Shown piece by piece: positions 36,597-44,186 of a DNA stretch of 64,000 nucleotides. Source of the stretch: Thermomonas haemolytica (GTDB lineage Bacteria; Pseudomonadota; Gammaproteobacteria; Xanthomonadales; Xanthomonadaceae); contig NZ_SMAP01000001.1 in the NCBI RefSeq assembly GCF_004346265.1, forward strand, positions 124,001 through 188,000, in the 5' to 3' direction. The notes under the pieces were generated by a model. That model searched no databases and was not told the DNA's origin. It saw only the letters and a program-made list of their open reading frames with translations. Made by a program: the position numbers and the translations under genes. The first letter of the stretch is position 1; every line of letters begins with the position of its first letter.

Positions 36597-37895
36597 ATGA
36601 GCGAACTCATCGAAGATGCGCGCCAGCTGCCGCGCCGCACCACGCCCACCTGGGAAGTCGAGTTGCTGATCTCCGGCGTGGCGGTGTTCGCCATGCTGCA
36701 GCTGCCGGGCTGGCTGGACGACCGGATGTTCGCGCTGGCACCGCGCCTGGGCGACGAATGGCTGTCGGTGCTGCGGCTGTCGTATTTCTACGCGAAGAGC
36801 GCGGCGGTGGTGCTGGCGGCCACCTTCGCGCTGCACCTGCTGCTGCGCGCGCAGTGGATCGCGCTGGTCGGCACCCACTCCGTCTATCCCCTCGGCATCC
36901 GCCTGGACCGGCTGAAGATGGGCCCGATCCAGCGCGCCATCGAGGAAGCCCGCCCCGACAGCACGATGGAGGCGATCGAACGCGCGGACAACCGCGCCAG
37001 CATCGTGTTCGCCATCGGCGTCAGCGTGGCACTGATCATCGCCAGCGTCTGCATTGGCTTCTGCGGCACCCTGCTGGTCGCGACGCTGGCCACCCGGATG
37101 CTGGGCTGGCAAGTGGACCCCCTAGTCACCATGTGCGTGGTGTTCGGCCTCTTCATGGTGCCGTTCGCGTTGGCCACGTGGCTGGACCACCAGTTCGGCG
37201 CCCGCCTGCGGGCAGGCAGCCCGGCGCGTCGCCTGATCGCAGGACTGCTCCGCCTCTACACGCGGATCGGGATGGGGCGCCGCAACAACCGGATCGTGGC
37301 CATCCTGGGCAGCAATGGCGGCGAGCGCAGGATGATGGCGGTGGTCGTGGGCGTCATGCTCGCGGCGATCATCGGCGTCGTCGTGGCCGACCTGCTGGCG
37401 CGCGACGGCAGCCGCTTCGGCAGCTATGCGCAGCTCCCGGATTCGGACATGCTGGCCCTGCATCCGGCCCATTACGACGACCAGCGCGATCCGGGCCGCG
37501 ATGCGCCGCTGCCTTACGTGCAGTCCGCCATCATCACCGGCCCCTACCTGCAGCTGGTCGTGCCCTACCGGCCGAACCGGGACGAGGCGGCCATGCGCAT
37601 CGCCTGCGCCACGCGCACGCAGGGGCTTGCGGGCGAGGCCCTCGCCGCCGCCCGCCTGGCCTGCCTGCAGGACCTGCACCCGGTGACGCTGGACGGCAAG
37701 CCGCTGAAAGACCTGCGCTACGACATCGCCAGCGACCCGCGCAGCGACCGCCCGGCGCTGCTCGCCATGATCGACGTGCGCGACCTGCCGCGCGGCCGCC
37801 ACGAGCTGCACGTCGGCCGCCCGTCGCGCGCCGGGCGCAAGCCGGACCAGGGAACCCCGGATCCCGGCTACGACGCCATTGCGTTCTGGCGCTGA
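36597..37895 (+). CDS. large inner-membrane protein of unknown function
   Basis: A 432-residue protein I do not recognise. It begins with a soluble segment (MSELIEDARQLPRRTTPTWE). Hydrophobic helices follow near residues 24-40, 62-85 (SAAVVLAATFALHLLLRA), 137-160, 176-200 and 245-268 (MMAVVVGVMLAAIIGVVVAD), and then a periplasmic-like C-terminal domain of about 160 residues rich in Asp/Arg/Pro (MLALHPAHYDDQRDPG, LPYVQSAIITGPYLQLVVPY, RGRHELHVGRP). There are several Cys (CATRTQ, ARLACLQDL). It follows the permease by 43 bp and precedes dinB. No catalytic motif is evident; anchoring or sensing roles are possible but not supported. Confidence 0.75.
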   Translation: MSELIEDARQLPRRTTPTWEVELLISGVAVFAMLQLPGWLDDRMFALAPRLGDEWLSVLRLSYFYAKSAAVVLAATFALHLLLRAQWIALVGTHSVYPLGIRLDRLKMGPIQRAIEEARPDSTMEAIERADNRASIVFAIGVSVALIIASVCIGFCGTLLVATLATRMLGWQVDPLVTMCVVFGLFMVPFALATWLDHQFGARLRAGSPARRLIAGLLRLYTRIGMGRRNNRIVAILGSNGGERRMMAVVVGVMLAAIIGVVVADLLARDGSRFGSYAQLPDSDMLALHPAHYDDQRDPGRDAPLPYVQSAIITGPYLQLVVPYRPNRDEAAMRIACATRTQGLAGEALAAARLACLQDLHPVTLDGKPLKDLRYDIASDPRSDRPALLAMIDVRDLPRGRHELHVGRPSRAGRKPDQGTPDPGYDAIAFWR

Positions 37896-37914
37896 GCCGG
37901 AGCAGGCGCCGGCA

Positions 37915-37920
37915 TAAAAT
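37915..37920 (+). promoter_or_regulatory. -10 box of a probable leaderless dinB transcript
   Basis: TAAAAT ends six bases before the GTG start of dinB, so transcription would begin at or next to the start codon. The expected -35 position holds only CTGAGC. No Shine-Dalgarno sequence precedes the GTG. Confidence 0.5.
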
Positions 37921-37926
37921 CGTCGG

Positions 37927-39015
37927 GTGAGCGCCCCGCAACGCAAGATCATTCACGTCGACATGGACGCATTCTACGCGTCGGTGGAGCAGCGCGACGA
38001 TCCCGCGCTGCGCGGGCGGCCGGTGGTGGTGGCATGGAAGGGCGCGCGTTCCGTCGTATGCGCGGCCAGCTACGAGGCGCGCCGCTTCGGGGTGCGCTCG
38101 GCGATGCCGGCGCTGCGCGCGGAGCGCCTGTGCCCGCAGGCGGTGTTCGTGCCGCCGGATTTCCCCCGCTACAAGGCAGTGTCGCGGCAGATCCGCGCCA
38201 TCTTCGAGCGCTATACCGACCGCATCGAACCGCTGTCGCTGGACGAGGCCTACCTCGACGTCAGCGCGCCCCGGCGCGACCTCGGCAGCGCTACCGCGAT
38301 CGCCAGCGAGATCCGCGATGCGATCCGCGCAGAGACGCAGCTGACCGCCTCGGCCGGCATCGCGCCCAACAAGTTCCTGGCCAAGATCGCCAGCGACTGG
38401 AACAAGCCGAATGGCCAGTTCGTGCTCAAGCCGGCGATGGTCGATGCCTTCGTCGCCTTGTTGCCGGTCGGCAAGATTCCCGGCGTCGGCAAGGTGATGG
38501 AAGCGAAGCTGGCCGAACTGGGCATCGCCACCTGCGCCGACCTGCGCGCGTTCGGCGCCGAGGCGCTGCAGGCGCGCTTCGGGCGCTGGGGCCTGCGCCT
38601 GCACGAGCTTGCACGGGGCATCGACGACCGCGAGGTGGAATCCGAGCGGCTAACCCTGCAGGTCTCAAGCGAGGACACCTTCCCCGAGGATCTGCCGCTG
38701 GAGGCGCTGGAACCGCATCTGCGCCGGCTGGCGGGCAAGACCTGGGCCGGCTACCTGCGCGAGCGCGCCCGCCATCCCGAACGGGTGGCGCGCACCGTGG
38801 TGCTCAAGCTCAAGACCGCCGATTTCCGCACCCTGACCCGCAGCCTGACCGCGCCGGAACCGCCGACCTCGGAACAGGCACTGGCCGACACCGCCTGCGC
38901 CCTGCGCGCGCGCGTGGGCCTGCCCGCCGCGACCCGCTACCGGCTGGCGGGCGTGTGCCTGTCCGGGTTCGCCGAGCCGGACGGCAGCCATGCCCAGGAC
39001 GACCTGTTCGGCTGA
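37927..39015 (+). CDS. dinB: DNA polymerase IV
   Basis: A 362-residue Y-family translesion polymerase. It has KIIHVDMDAFYASVEQRDDP near residues 7-26 with the catalytic Asp and steric-gate region, SLDEAYLDVS (near 100) with Asp-Glu, TASAGIAPNKFLAKIASDW and the helix-hairpin-helix KIPGVGKVMEAKLAELGI. The C-terminal little-finger domain is present. The start is GTG 37927, immediately downstream of a TAAAAT box. No recognisable LexA operator was seen in the 30-bp gap. The C-terminus lacks an obvious beta-clamp QLxLF motif; the last residues HAQDDLFG may serve (DDLFG). Confidence 0.95.
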   Translation: MSAPQRKIIHVDMDAFYASVEQRDDPALRGRPVVVAWKGARSVVCAASYEARRFGVRSAMPALRAERLCPQAVFVPPDFPRYKAVSRQIRAIFERYTDRIEPLSLDEAYLDVSAPRRDLGSATAIASEIRDAIRAETQLTASAGIAPNKFLAKIASDWNKPNGQFVLKPAMVDAFVALLPVGKIPGVGKVMEAKLAELGIATCADLRAFGAEALQARFGRWGLRLHELARGIDDREVESERLTLQVSSEDTFPEDLPLEALEPHLRRLAGKTWAGYLRERARHPERVARTVVLKLKTADFRTLTRSLTAPEPPTSEQALADTACALRARVGLPAATRYRLAGVCLSGFAEPDGSHAQDDLFG

Positions 39016-39052
39016 CTGTTCGGCTGCGCCTGCGTTCGCATACGCTAGGCCG

Positions 39053-40354
39053 ATGCACAGCCTCGATCCCGCACTCCTGCCAGCGCAGTCCGGCGGCCTG
39101 TCCCGCCAACAGGCCAAGACCCTCGTGCTGTCGGCACTCGGCGGCGCGCTCGAGTTCTACGACTTCGTGGTGTTCGTGTTCTTCGCCACCACCATGGGCA
39201 CGCTGTTCTTCCCGGCCGCCATGCCCGAGTGGATGCGGCTGGTGCAGACCTTCGGCATCTTCGCCGCGGGCTACCTGGCGCGTCCGCTGGGCGGCGTGCT
39301 GATGGCGCATTTCGGCGACCTCTCCGGGCGCAAGCGGATGTTCCTGCTCAGCATCCTGCTGATGGCGCTGCCCACCCTGCTGATGGGCCTGCTGCCGACC
39401 TACGCCCAGATCGGCATCGCAGCCCCGCTGCTGCTGTTGCTGCTGCGCATCCTGCAGGGCGCGGCGATCGGCGGCGAGGCGCCGGGCGCGTGGGTATTCG
39501 TGAGCGAGCACGTCAGCCCGCGCCACCGCAACCTCGCCTGCGGCGCGCTGTCGCTGGGCCTGCTGGCCGGCATCCTGCTGGGCGCGCTGGTGGCGCGCGC
39601 GCTCAACGCCTGGCTGAGCGATGCCGAGCTGCTGGCCTGGGGCTGGCGCCTGCCGTTCCTGCTGGGCGGCGTGTTTGGCCTGCTGGCGATGGTGCTGCGC
39701 CGGCAGTTGCACGAAACCCCGGTGTTCGCGGAACTGCAGGCGCGCCGCACGCTCTCCGCCGAGCTGCCGCTGAAGGCGGTGGTGCGCGACCATCCGGGCG
39801 CGGTGGTGCTGGCCATGCTGCTGACCTGGCTGCTGACCGCGGCGGTGGTGGTCACCATCCTGATGATGCCGACCTTCCTGCAGGGCATGGGCGTCCCCCG
39901 CGATGCCGCGCTCGCCGGCAATGCGCTGGCGGTGCTGGCGGCAATGGCGGCCAACCTGGTCGCGGGCGCGCTGGCCGACCGCTTCGGCGCCGGCCGCGTG
40001 CTGGCGCTGTGGAGCCTGCTGCTGGGCGTGGCGTTCTGGTGGTTCTACCGCGAGGCGCAGGCCGGCGCGTATTCGCAATGGCACTATGCCATCGCCGGCA
40101 GCGCGGTGGGCTTGACCGCGATGGTCCCGGCGATCGCGCTGGGCGGGTTCCCGGCGCGGGTGCGCTTCTCCGGGCTGTCGTTCTCCTACAACCTCGCCTA
40201 TGCCATCGCCGGCGGCCTGACCCCGGTGCTGCTGAGCGCCGCGATGAAAGGCAACCCGGCCGCGCCCATGCACTACATCGCCGCCATGGCGGTGCTGGGC
40301 ATCGCGCTGGGCGCATTCGTGGAATGGCGCGACCGGCGCGCACCGGCGGCGTAA
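39053..40354 (+). CDS. MFS transporter, metabolite:H+ symporter type
   Basis: A 433-residue twelve-helix transporter of the ProP/KgtP/ShiA (MHS) group. It has LGGALEFYDFVVFVFFATTM (helix 1), ARPLGGVLMAHFGDLSGRKR (conserved loop 2-3, residues 76-95), RILQGAAIGGEAPGAWVF and a long central loop with ETPVFAELQARR. ATG 39053 lies six bases after a TACGCT -10-like box, again suggesting a leaderless mRNA. The frame extends into dinB upstream without support. Substrates for this group are organic acids, osmolytes or shikimate; nothing nearby tells which. Confidence 0.9.
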   Translation: MHSLDPALLPAQSGGLSRQQAKTLVLSALGGALEFYDFVVFVFFATTMGTLFFPAAMPEWMRLVQTFGIFAAGYLARPLGGVLMAHFGDLSGRKRMFLLSILLMALPTLLMGLLPTYAQIGIAAPLLLLLLRILQGAAIGGEAPGAWVFVSEHVSPRHRNLACGALSLGLLAGILLGALVARALNAWLSDAELLAWGWRLPFLLGGVFGLLAMVLRRQLHETPVFAELQARRTLSAELPLKAVVRDHPGAVVLAMLLTWLLTAAVVVTILMMPTFLQGMGVPRDAALAGNALAVLAAMAANLVAGALADRFGAGRVLALWSLLLGVAFWWFYREAQAGAYSQWHYAIAGSAVGLTAMVPAIALGGFPARVRFSGLSFSYNLAYAIAGGLTPVLLSAAMKGNPAAPMHYIAAMAVLGIALGAFVEWRDRRAPAA

Positions 40355-40462
40355 GCGCCTGCCCGTTTCAGGGCAAGCCACTCCGGGAGAAGTTGTCAAG
40401 CTGTCACGCAGCGCCACACGCGGCGACAATGCGGCTTCCGTGACCGTTCGCAGCCGTTTTCG

Positions 40463-42811
40463 ATGCCCCAGCCCGCCCCCGCCGTTGCCCGCAAGATCGC
40501 CGCCGCCATCGCCACCGAGATCGGCGCCCAGCCCGCACAGGTGCAGGCAGCGGTGGACTTGCTGGACGAAGGCGCCACCGTTCCGTTCATCGCGCGCTAC
40601 CGCAAGGAAGTGACCGGCGGGCTGGACGACACCCAGCTGCGCACCCTGGAAACCCGGCTGGCCTACCTGCGCGAGATGGAGGAGCGCCGCGCGGCGATCC
40701 TGTCCAGCATCGAAGAACAGGGCAAGCTGACCGACGCGCTGCGCGCCGAGATCGAGGCCGCCGATAGCAAGGCGCGCCTGGAAGACCTCTATCTGCCCTA
40801 CAAACCCAAGCGCCGCACCCGCGCCCAGATCGCCCGCGAGGCCGGGCTGGAGCCGCTGGCCGATGGCCTGCTGGCCGACCCGACGCGGGTGCCGGAAGAA
40901 TTCGCCGCCGGCTTCGTCGCTGCCGACAAGGGCGTGGCCGATGCCAAGGCCGCGCTGGAGGGCGCGCGCGCCATCCTGATCGAACGCTGGGGCGAGGACG
41001 CCGCGCTGCTGGGCGAACTGCGCGACTGGCTGGCGCGCGAAGGCCTGATCCGTTCGAAGGTGGTGGACGGCAAGCAGGCCGCGGGCGAGAAATACCGCGA
41101 TTACTTCGACCATGCCGAGCCGCTGGCGAAGATCCCCTCGCACCGCATGCTGGCGCTGCTGCGCGGCCGGCGCGAGGAGATCCTGCAGCTGGACCTCGAC
41201 CCCGGCGCGGACGCCGAGGCCGGCCACCATTACGCGGAGGCGAGGATCGCCCTGCATGCCGGCATCCAGGACCGCGGCCGCGCCGCCGATGCCTGGCTGC
41301 GCAACGCGGTGCGGCTGGCCTGGCGCGCCAAGATCCACATGCACCTGCTGCTGGACCTGTTCAACCAGGCGCGCGAGAAAGCCGAGAGCGAGGCCATCGC
41401 CGTGTTCGGCGACAACCTCAAGGACCTGCTGCTGGCCGCGCCGGCCGGCCCGAAGGCGGTGCTGGGCCTCGACCCCGGCCTGCGCACCGGGGTGAAGGTG
41501 GCGGTGGTGGATGCCACCGGCAAGCTGGTCGCCACCGACACCATCTACCCCCATGAACCGCGCCGGCAGTGGGATCAATCGCTGGCATCGCTGAAAAAGC
41601 TGTGCGTCGCGCACGGCGTACAGCTGATCGCCATCGGCAACGGCACCGCCAGCCGCGAGACCGACAAGCTGGCCGGCGACCTGCTGAAACTGGTGCCGGA
41701 ACTGAAGGCGCAGAAGATCGTCGTCAGCGAAGCCGGCGCCTCTGTGTATTCGGCGTCGGAGCTGGCGGCGAAGGAGTTCCCGACCCTCGACGTGTCGCTG
41801 CGCGGCGCGGTCTCCATCGCCCGCCGTCTGCAGGACCCGCTGGCCGAGCTGGTCAAGATCGACCCGAAGTCCATCGGCGTGGGCCAGTACCAGCACGATG
41901 TGGATCAATACCAGCTTGCACGGCGGCTGGATGCCGTCGTGGAAGACTGCGTGAACGCCGTCGGCGTGGACGTGAACACCGCCTCCAGCGCCCTGCTGGC
42001 GCGCGTCTCCGGGTTGTCGGCGACGGTGGCGGAGAACATCGTCGCCTACCGCGACCAGCACGGCCCCTTCCCGTCGCGCAAGGCGCTGCTGAAGGTGCCG
42101 CGCCTGGGCGACAAGACCTTCGAGCAGTGCGCGGGCTTCCTGCGCATCATGGACGGCGAGCAGCCGCTGGATGCCTCGGCGGTGCACCCGGAGGCGTATC
42201 CGGTGGTGGAGCGCATCCTCGCGGCCGGCGGCAAGTCGGTGAAGCAGATCATCGGTGATACCGTCTTCCTGCGCTCGCTGAAAGCGGCGCAATTCACCGA
42301 CGAACGCTTCGGCGAACCCACCGTGCGCGACATCCTCAAGGAGTTGGAGAAACCGGGCCGCGACCCGCGCCCGGAGTTCAAGGCCGCGCAGTTCGCCGAC
42401 GGCGTGGAGGACATCAAGGACCTGCGCCCCGGCATGGTGCTGGAGGGCGTGGTGAGCAACGTCGCCGCGTTCGGCGCGTTCGTGGACATCGGCGTCCACC
42501 AGGACGGCCTGGTCCACATCTCGGCGCTGTCCGACCGCTACGTGAAGGACCCGCGCGAGGTGGTGAAGGCCGGCGACATCGTCAAGGTGAAGGTGCTGGA
42601 GGTGGACGTGGCGCGCAAGCGCATCGCCCTCACCCGCCGCTTGGATGATCCCATCGGCGAGGCCCGTCCCGACGCGCGGCGCGATGACCGCCCGGCCCGC
42701 CGCGACGGCCAGGCCCCGCGGGGCGTGCGTCCGGCGCCACCGCAGGCGCAGCCGGCGAAGGCGCCGTTCAACAGCGCGATGGCGGACGCGCTGCGTGGCC
42801 TGAAGCGATGA
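40463..42811 (+). CDS. tex: Tex-family transcription accessory protein
   Basis: A 782-residue RNA-binding protein. In order it has an N-terminal helical Tex domain ([20 protein letters not shown] near residues 43-62, [20 protein letters not shown]), an YqgF/RNase H-like domain ([19 protein letters not shown] near 332), a helix-hairpin-helix region ([20 protein letters not shown]...[13 protein letters not shown]) and one C-terminal S1 domain ([33 protein letters not shown]). A Pro/Arg-rich linker closes it. It is an essential or stress-related factor in some bacteria and affects toxin expression in Bordetella. The stop overlaps the next small ORF (ATGA). Confidence 0.96.
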   Translation: MPQPAPAVARKIAAAIATEIGAQPAQVQAAVDLLDEGATVPFIARYRKEVTGGLDDTQLRTLETRLAYLREMEERRAAILSSIEEQGKLTDALRAEIEAADSKARLEDLYLPYKPKRRTRAQIAREAGLEPLADGLLADPTRVPEEFAAGFVAADKGVADAKAALEGARAILIERWGEDAALLGELRDWLAREGLIRSKVVDGKQAAGEKYRDYFDHAEPLAKIPSHRMLALLRGRREEILQLDLDPGADAEAGHHYAEARIALHAGIQDRGRAADAWLRNAVRLAWRAKIHMHLLLDLFNQAREKAESEAIAVFGDNLKDLLLAAPAGPKAVLGLDPGLRTGVKVAVVDATGKLVATDTIYPHEPRRQWDQSLASLKKLCVAHGVQLIAIGNGTASRETDKLAGDLLKLVPELKAQKIVVSEAGASVYSASELAAKEFPTLDVSLRGAVSIARRLQDPLAELVKIDPKSIGVGQYQHDVDQYQLARRLDAVVEDCVNAVGVDVNTASSALLARVSGLSATVAENIVAYRDQHGPFPSRKALLKVPRLGDKTFEQCAGFLRIMDGEQPLDASAVHPEAYPVVERILAAGGKSVKQIIGDTVFLRSLKAAQFTDERFGEPTVRDILKELEKPGRDPRPEFKAAQFADGVEDIKDLRPGMVLEGVVSNVAAFGAFVDIGVHQDGLVHISALSDRYVKDPREVVKAGDIVKVKVLEVDVARKRIALTRRLDDPIGEARPDARRDDRPARRDGQAPRGVRPAPPQAQPAKAPFNSAMADALRGLKR

Positions 42812-42996
42812 ACGCCCCGCGCCCGCCGCTGCCGGACCCCGATCCGCGCCCGCTCCCGCCGGAGCCCCCGCTGCCCGGCGACTGCTGCGACAGCGGCTGC
42901 GACCCCTGCGTGAACGACACCTACGCCGAGGAGCTGGCCTACTACCGGCAGGCGCTGGCCGCGTGGCTGGCGCGCCATCCCGACGCGGCGCCCTGA
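42808..42996 (+). CDS. small Cys-rich protein with an oxidoreductase-like domain
   Basis: A 62-residue protein translationally coupled to tex (ATGA overlap). After a Pro-rich N-terminus ([20 protein letters not shown]) it has [20 protein letters not shown], with four Cys in a C-C-x3-C-x2-C spacing, then a short amphipathic helix ([12 protein letters not shown]). This matches the short 'oxidoreductase-like' N-terminal domain found in bacterial and mitochondrial small proteins. The Cys cluster may bind metal or an Fe-S centre; function unknown. Confidence 0.75.
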   Translation: MNAPRPPLPDPDPRPLPPEPPLPGDCCDSGCDPCVNDTYAEELAYYRQALAAWLARHPDAAP

Positions 42997-43027
42997 ACCT
43001 CCGGGTGCCGCGCACCGGCGGCGGCGC

Positions 43028-44047
43028 TCAGAACGCCATGTCGAAGGCCACCTCGCCCTGCACGCCGACCTGGTAGGCCGACACGCGCCGCTCGAAGAAA
43101 TTGGTCAGCTCCTGCACGTCCTGCAGTTCCATGAACGGCAGCGGGTTGCGCACGTGGTACTGGCGCGCCATGCCCAGCCGCTCGAAATGCTGGTCGGCGC
43201 AGTGCTGCAGGTACAGCCGCATATCGCGCAGGGAGATCCCGGCCACCCCGCCGGCCAGCACGTCCTCCGCGAACTGCAGCTCGCATTCGATCGCTTCCGC
43301 CAGCATCGCCCGCACCTGCGCCTCCAACTCGGCATCGAACAGGTCCGGCTCTTCGGCGCGGATGGTGCGTACGCATTCGAACGCGAAGTGCATGTGGCAG
43401 CTCTCGTCGCGGAACACCCAGTTGGTGCCCGACGACAGCCCCGGCAATAACCCGCGCGAACGGAAATAGTAGACGTAGGCGAACGCCGCGAAGAAGAACA
43501 GGCCCTCGATGCAGGCGGCGAAGCAGATCTGGTTGAGCAGGAACTGCCGGCGCTGTTCCCGCGTCTGGATGCGGGTGAGGCCCTGCAGCGCATCGATCCA
43601 CTTGAAGCAGAACTCCGCCTTCTTGCGGATCGACGGAATGTTTTCCACCGCCGCGAACGCCCTGGACCGCTCCTCCGGGTCCGGCAGGTAGTTGTCCAGC
43701 AGCGTGAGGTAGAACTGCACGTGCAGCGCCTCCTCGTACAACTGGCGCGACAGGTACATGCGCGCCTCCGGCGCGTTGAGGTGCTGGTACAGGTTGAGCA
43801 CCAGGTTGTTGGCCACGATCGAATCGCCGGTGGCGAAAAACGCCACCAGGCGGTGGATCAGGTGGCGGTCGGCCGGCGTCATCTTGTGGCGCAAATCGCC
43901 GAGGTCAATCTCGAAATTGATCTCCTCCACCGTCCAGGTGTTGCGGATGGCGTTGCGGTACATCTCGTAGAACTGCGGATAGCGCATCGGCCGCAGGGTG
44001 AGGTCGAAGCCGGGGTCGAGCAGCATTTGGCGGGGTTGTACGGACAT
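43028..44047 (-). CDS. nrdB: class Ia ribonucleotide reductase, beta subunit
   Basis: A 339-residue ferritin-like radical subunit. The first metal-ligand helix reads YEEALHVQFYLTLLD: Glu and His are ligands and the Tyr four residues after His is the expected radical tyrosine. The second ligand helix is FRDESCHMHFAFE. Conserved LNLYQHLNAPEARMYLSRQ and a C-terminal acidic/aromatic tail (VAFDMAF) for binding NrdA are present. ATG 44047 has a GAGG site. It lies downstream of nrdA, from which it is separated by 139 bp containing an inverted-repeat element, so expression may be partly uncoupled. Confidence 0.95.
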   Translation of the reverse strand: MSVQPRQMLLDPGFDLTLRPMRYPQFYEMYRNAIRNTWTVEEINFEIDLGDLRHKMTPADRHLIHRLVAFFATGDSIVANNLVLNLYQHLNAPEARMYLSRQLYEEALHVQFYLTLLDNYLPDPEERSRAFAAVENIPSIRKKAEFCFKWIDALQGLTRIQTREQRRQFLLNQICFAACIEGLFFFAAFAYVYYFRSRGLLPGLSSGTNWVFRDESCHMHFAFECVRTIRAEEPDLFDAELEAQVRAMLAEAIECELQFAEDVLAGGVAGISLRDMRLYLQHCADQHFERLGMARQYHVRNPLPFMELQDVQELTNFFERRVSAYQVGVQGEVAFDMAF

Positions 44048-44066
44048 GGGAAACCTCGTTTTTCCC

Positions 44067-44176
44067 TCTCCCCTTGGGAGAAGTTGGCGCACAGCGCCGG
44101 ATGGGAGTTCGGTGAGGCGGCGATGGCTGGGTTTCGCCGTACCCTCACCCCAGCCCCTCTCCCGCAGGGAGAGGGG
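44067..44176. repeat. intergenic inverted-repeat element between nrdA and nrdB
   Basis: Two hairpins frame the element: TCTCCC/GGGAGA (44067-44081) and a perfect 10-bp CCCCTCTCCC/GGGAGAGGGG with a GCA loop (44154-44176). Between them is a GGATGGGAG...CCCTCACCCCAGC pair. The layout matches a dispersed intergenic repeat common in proteobacteria, especially xanthomonads. It could slow or stop transcription between the reductase subunits, or stabilise the nrdA message. I saw no second copy in this window. Confidence 0.7.
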
Positions 44177-44186
44177 TTTCCAGGCA

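Noticed and set aside
38810-43015. A minus-strand open frame of about 1400 codons opposite dinB, the MHS transporter and tex
   Set aside because: Low-complexity His/Ala/Gln/Arg composition and full overlap with three well-supported plus-strand genes.
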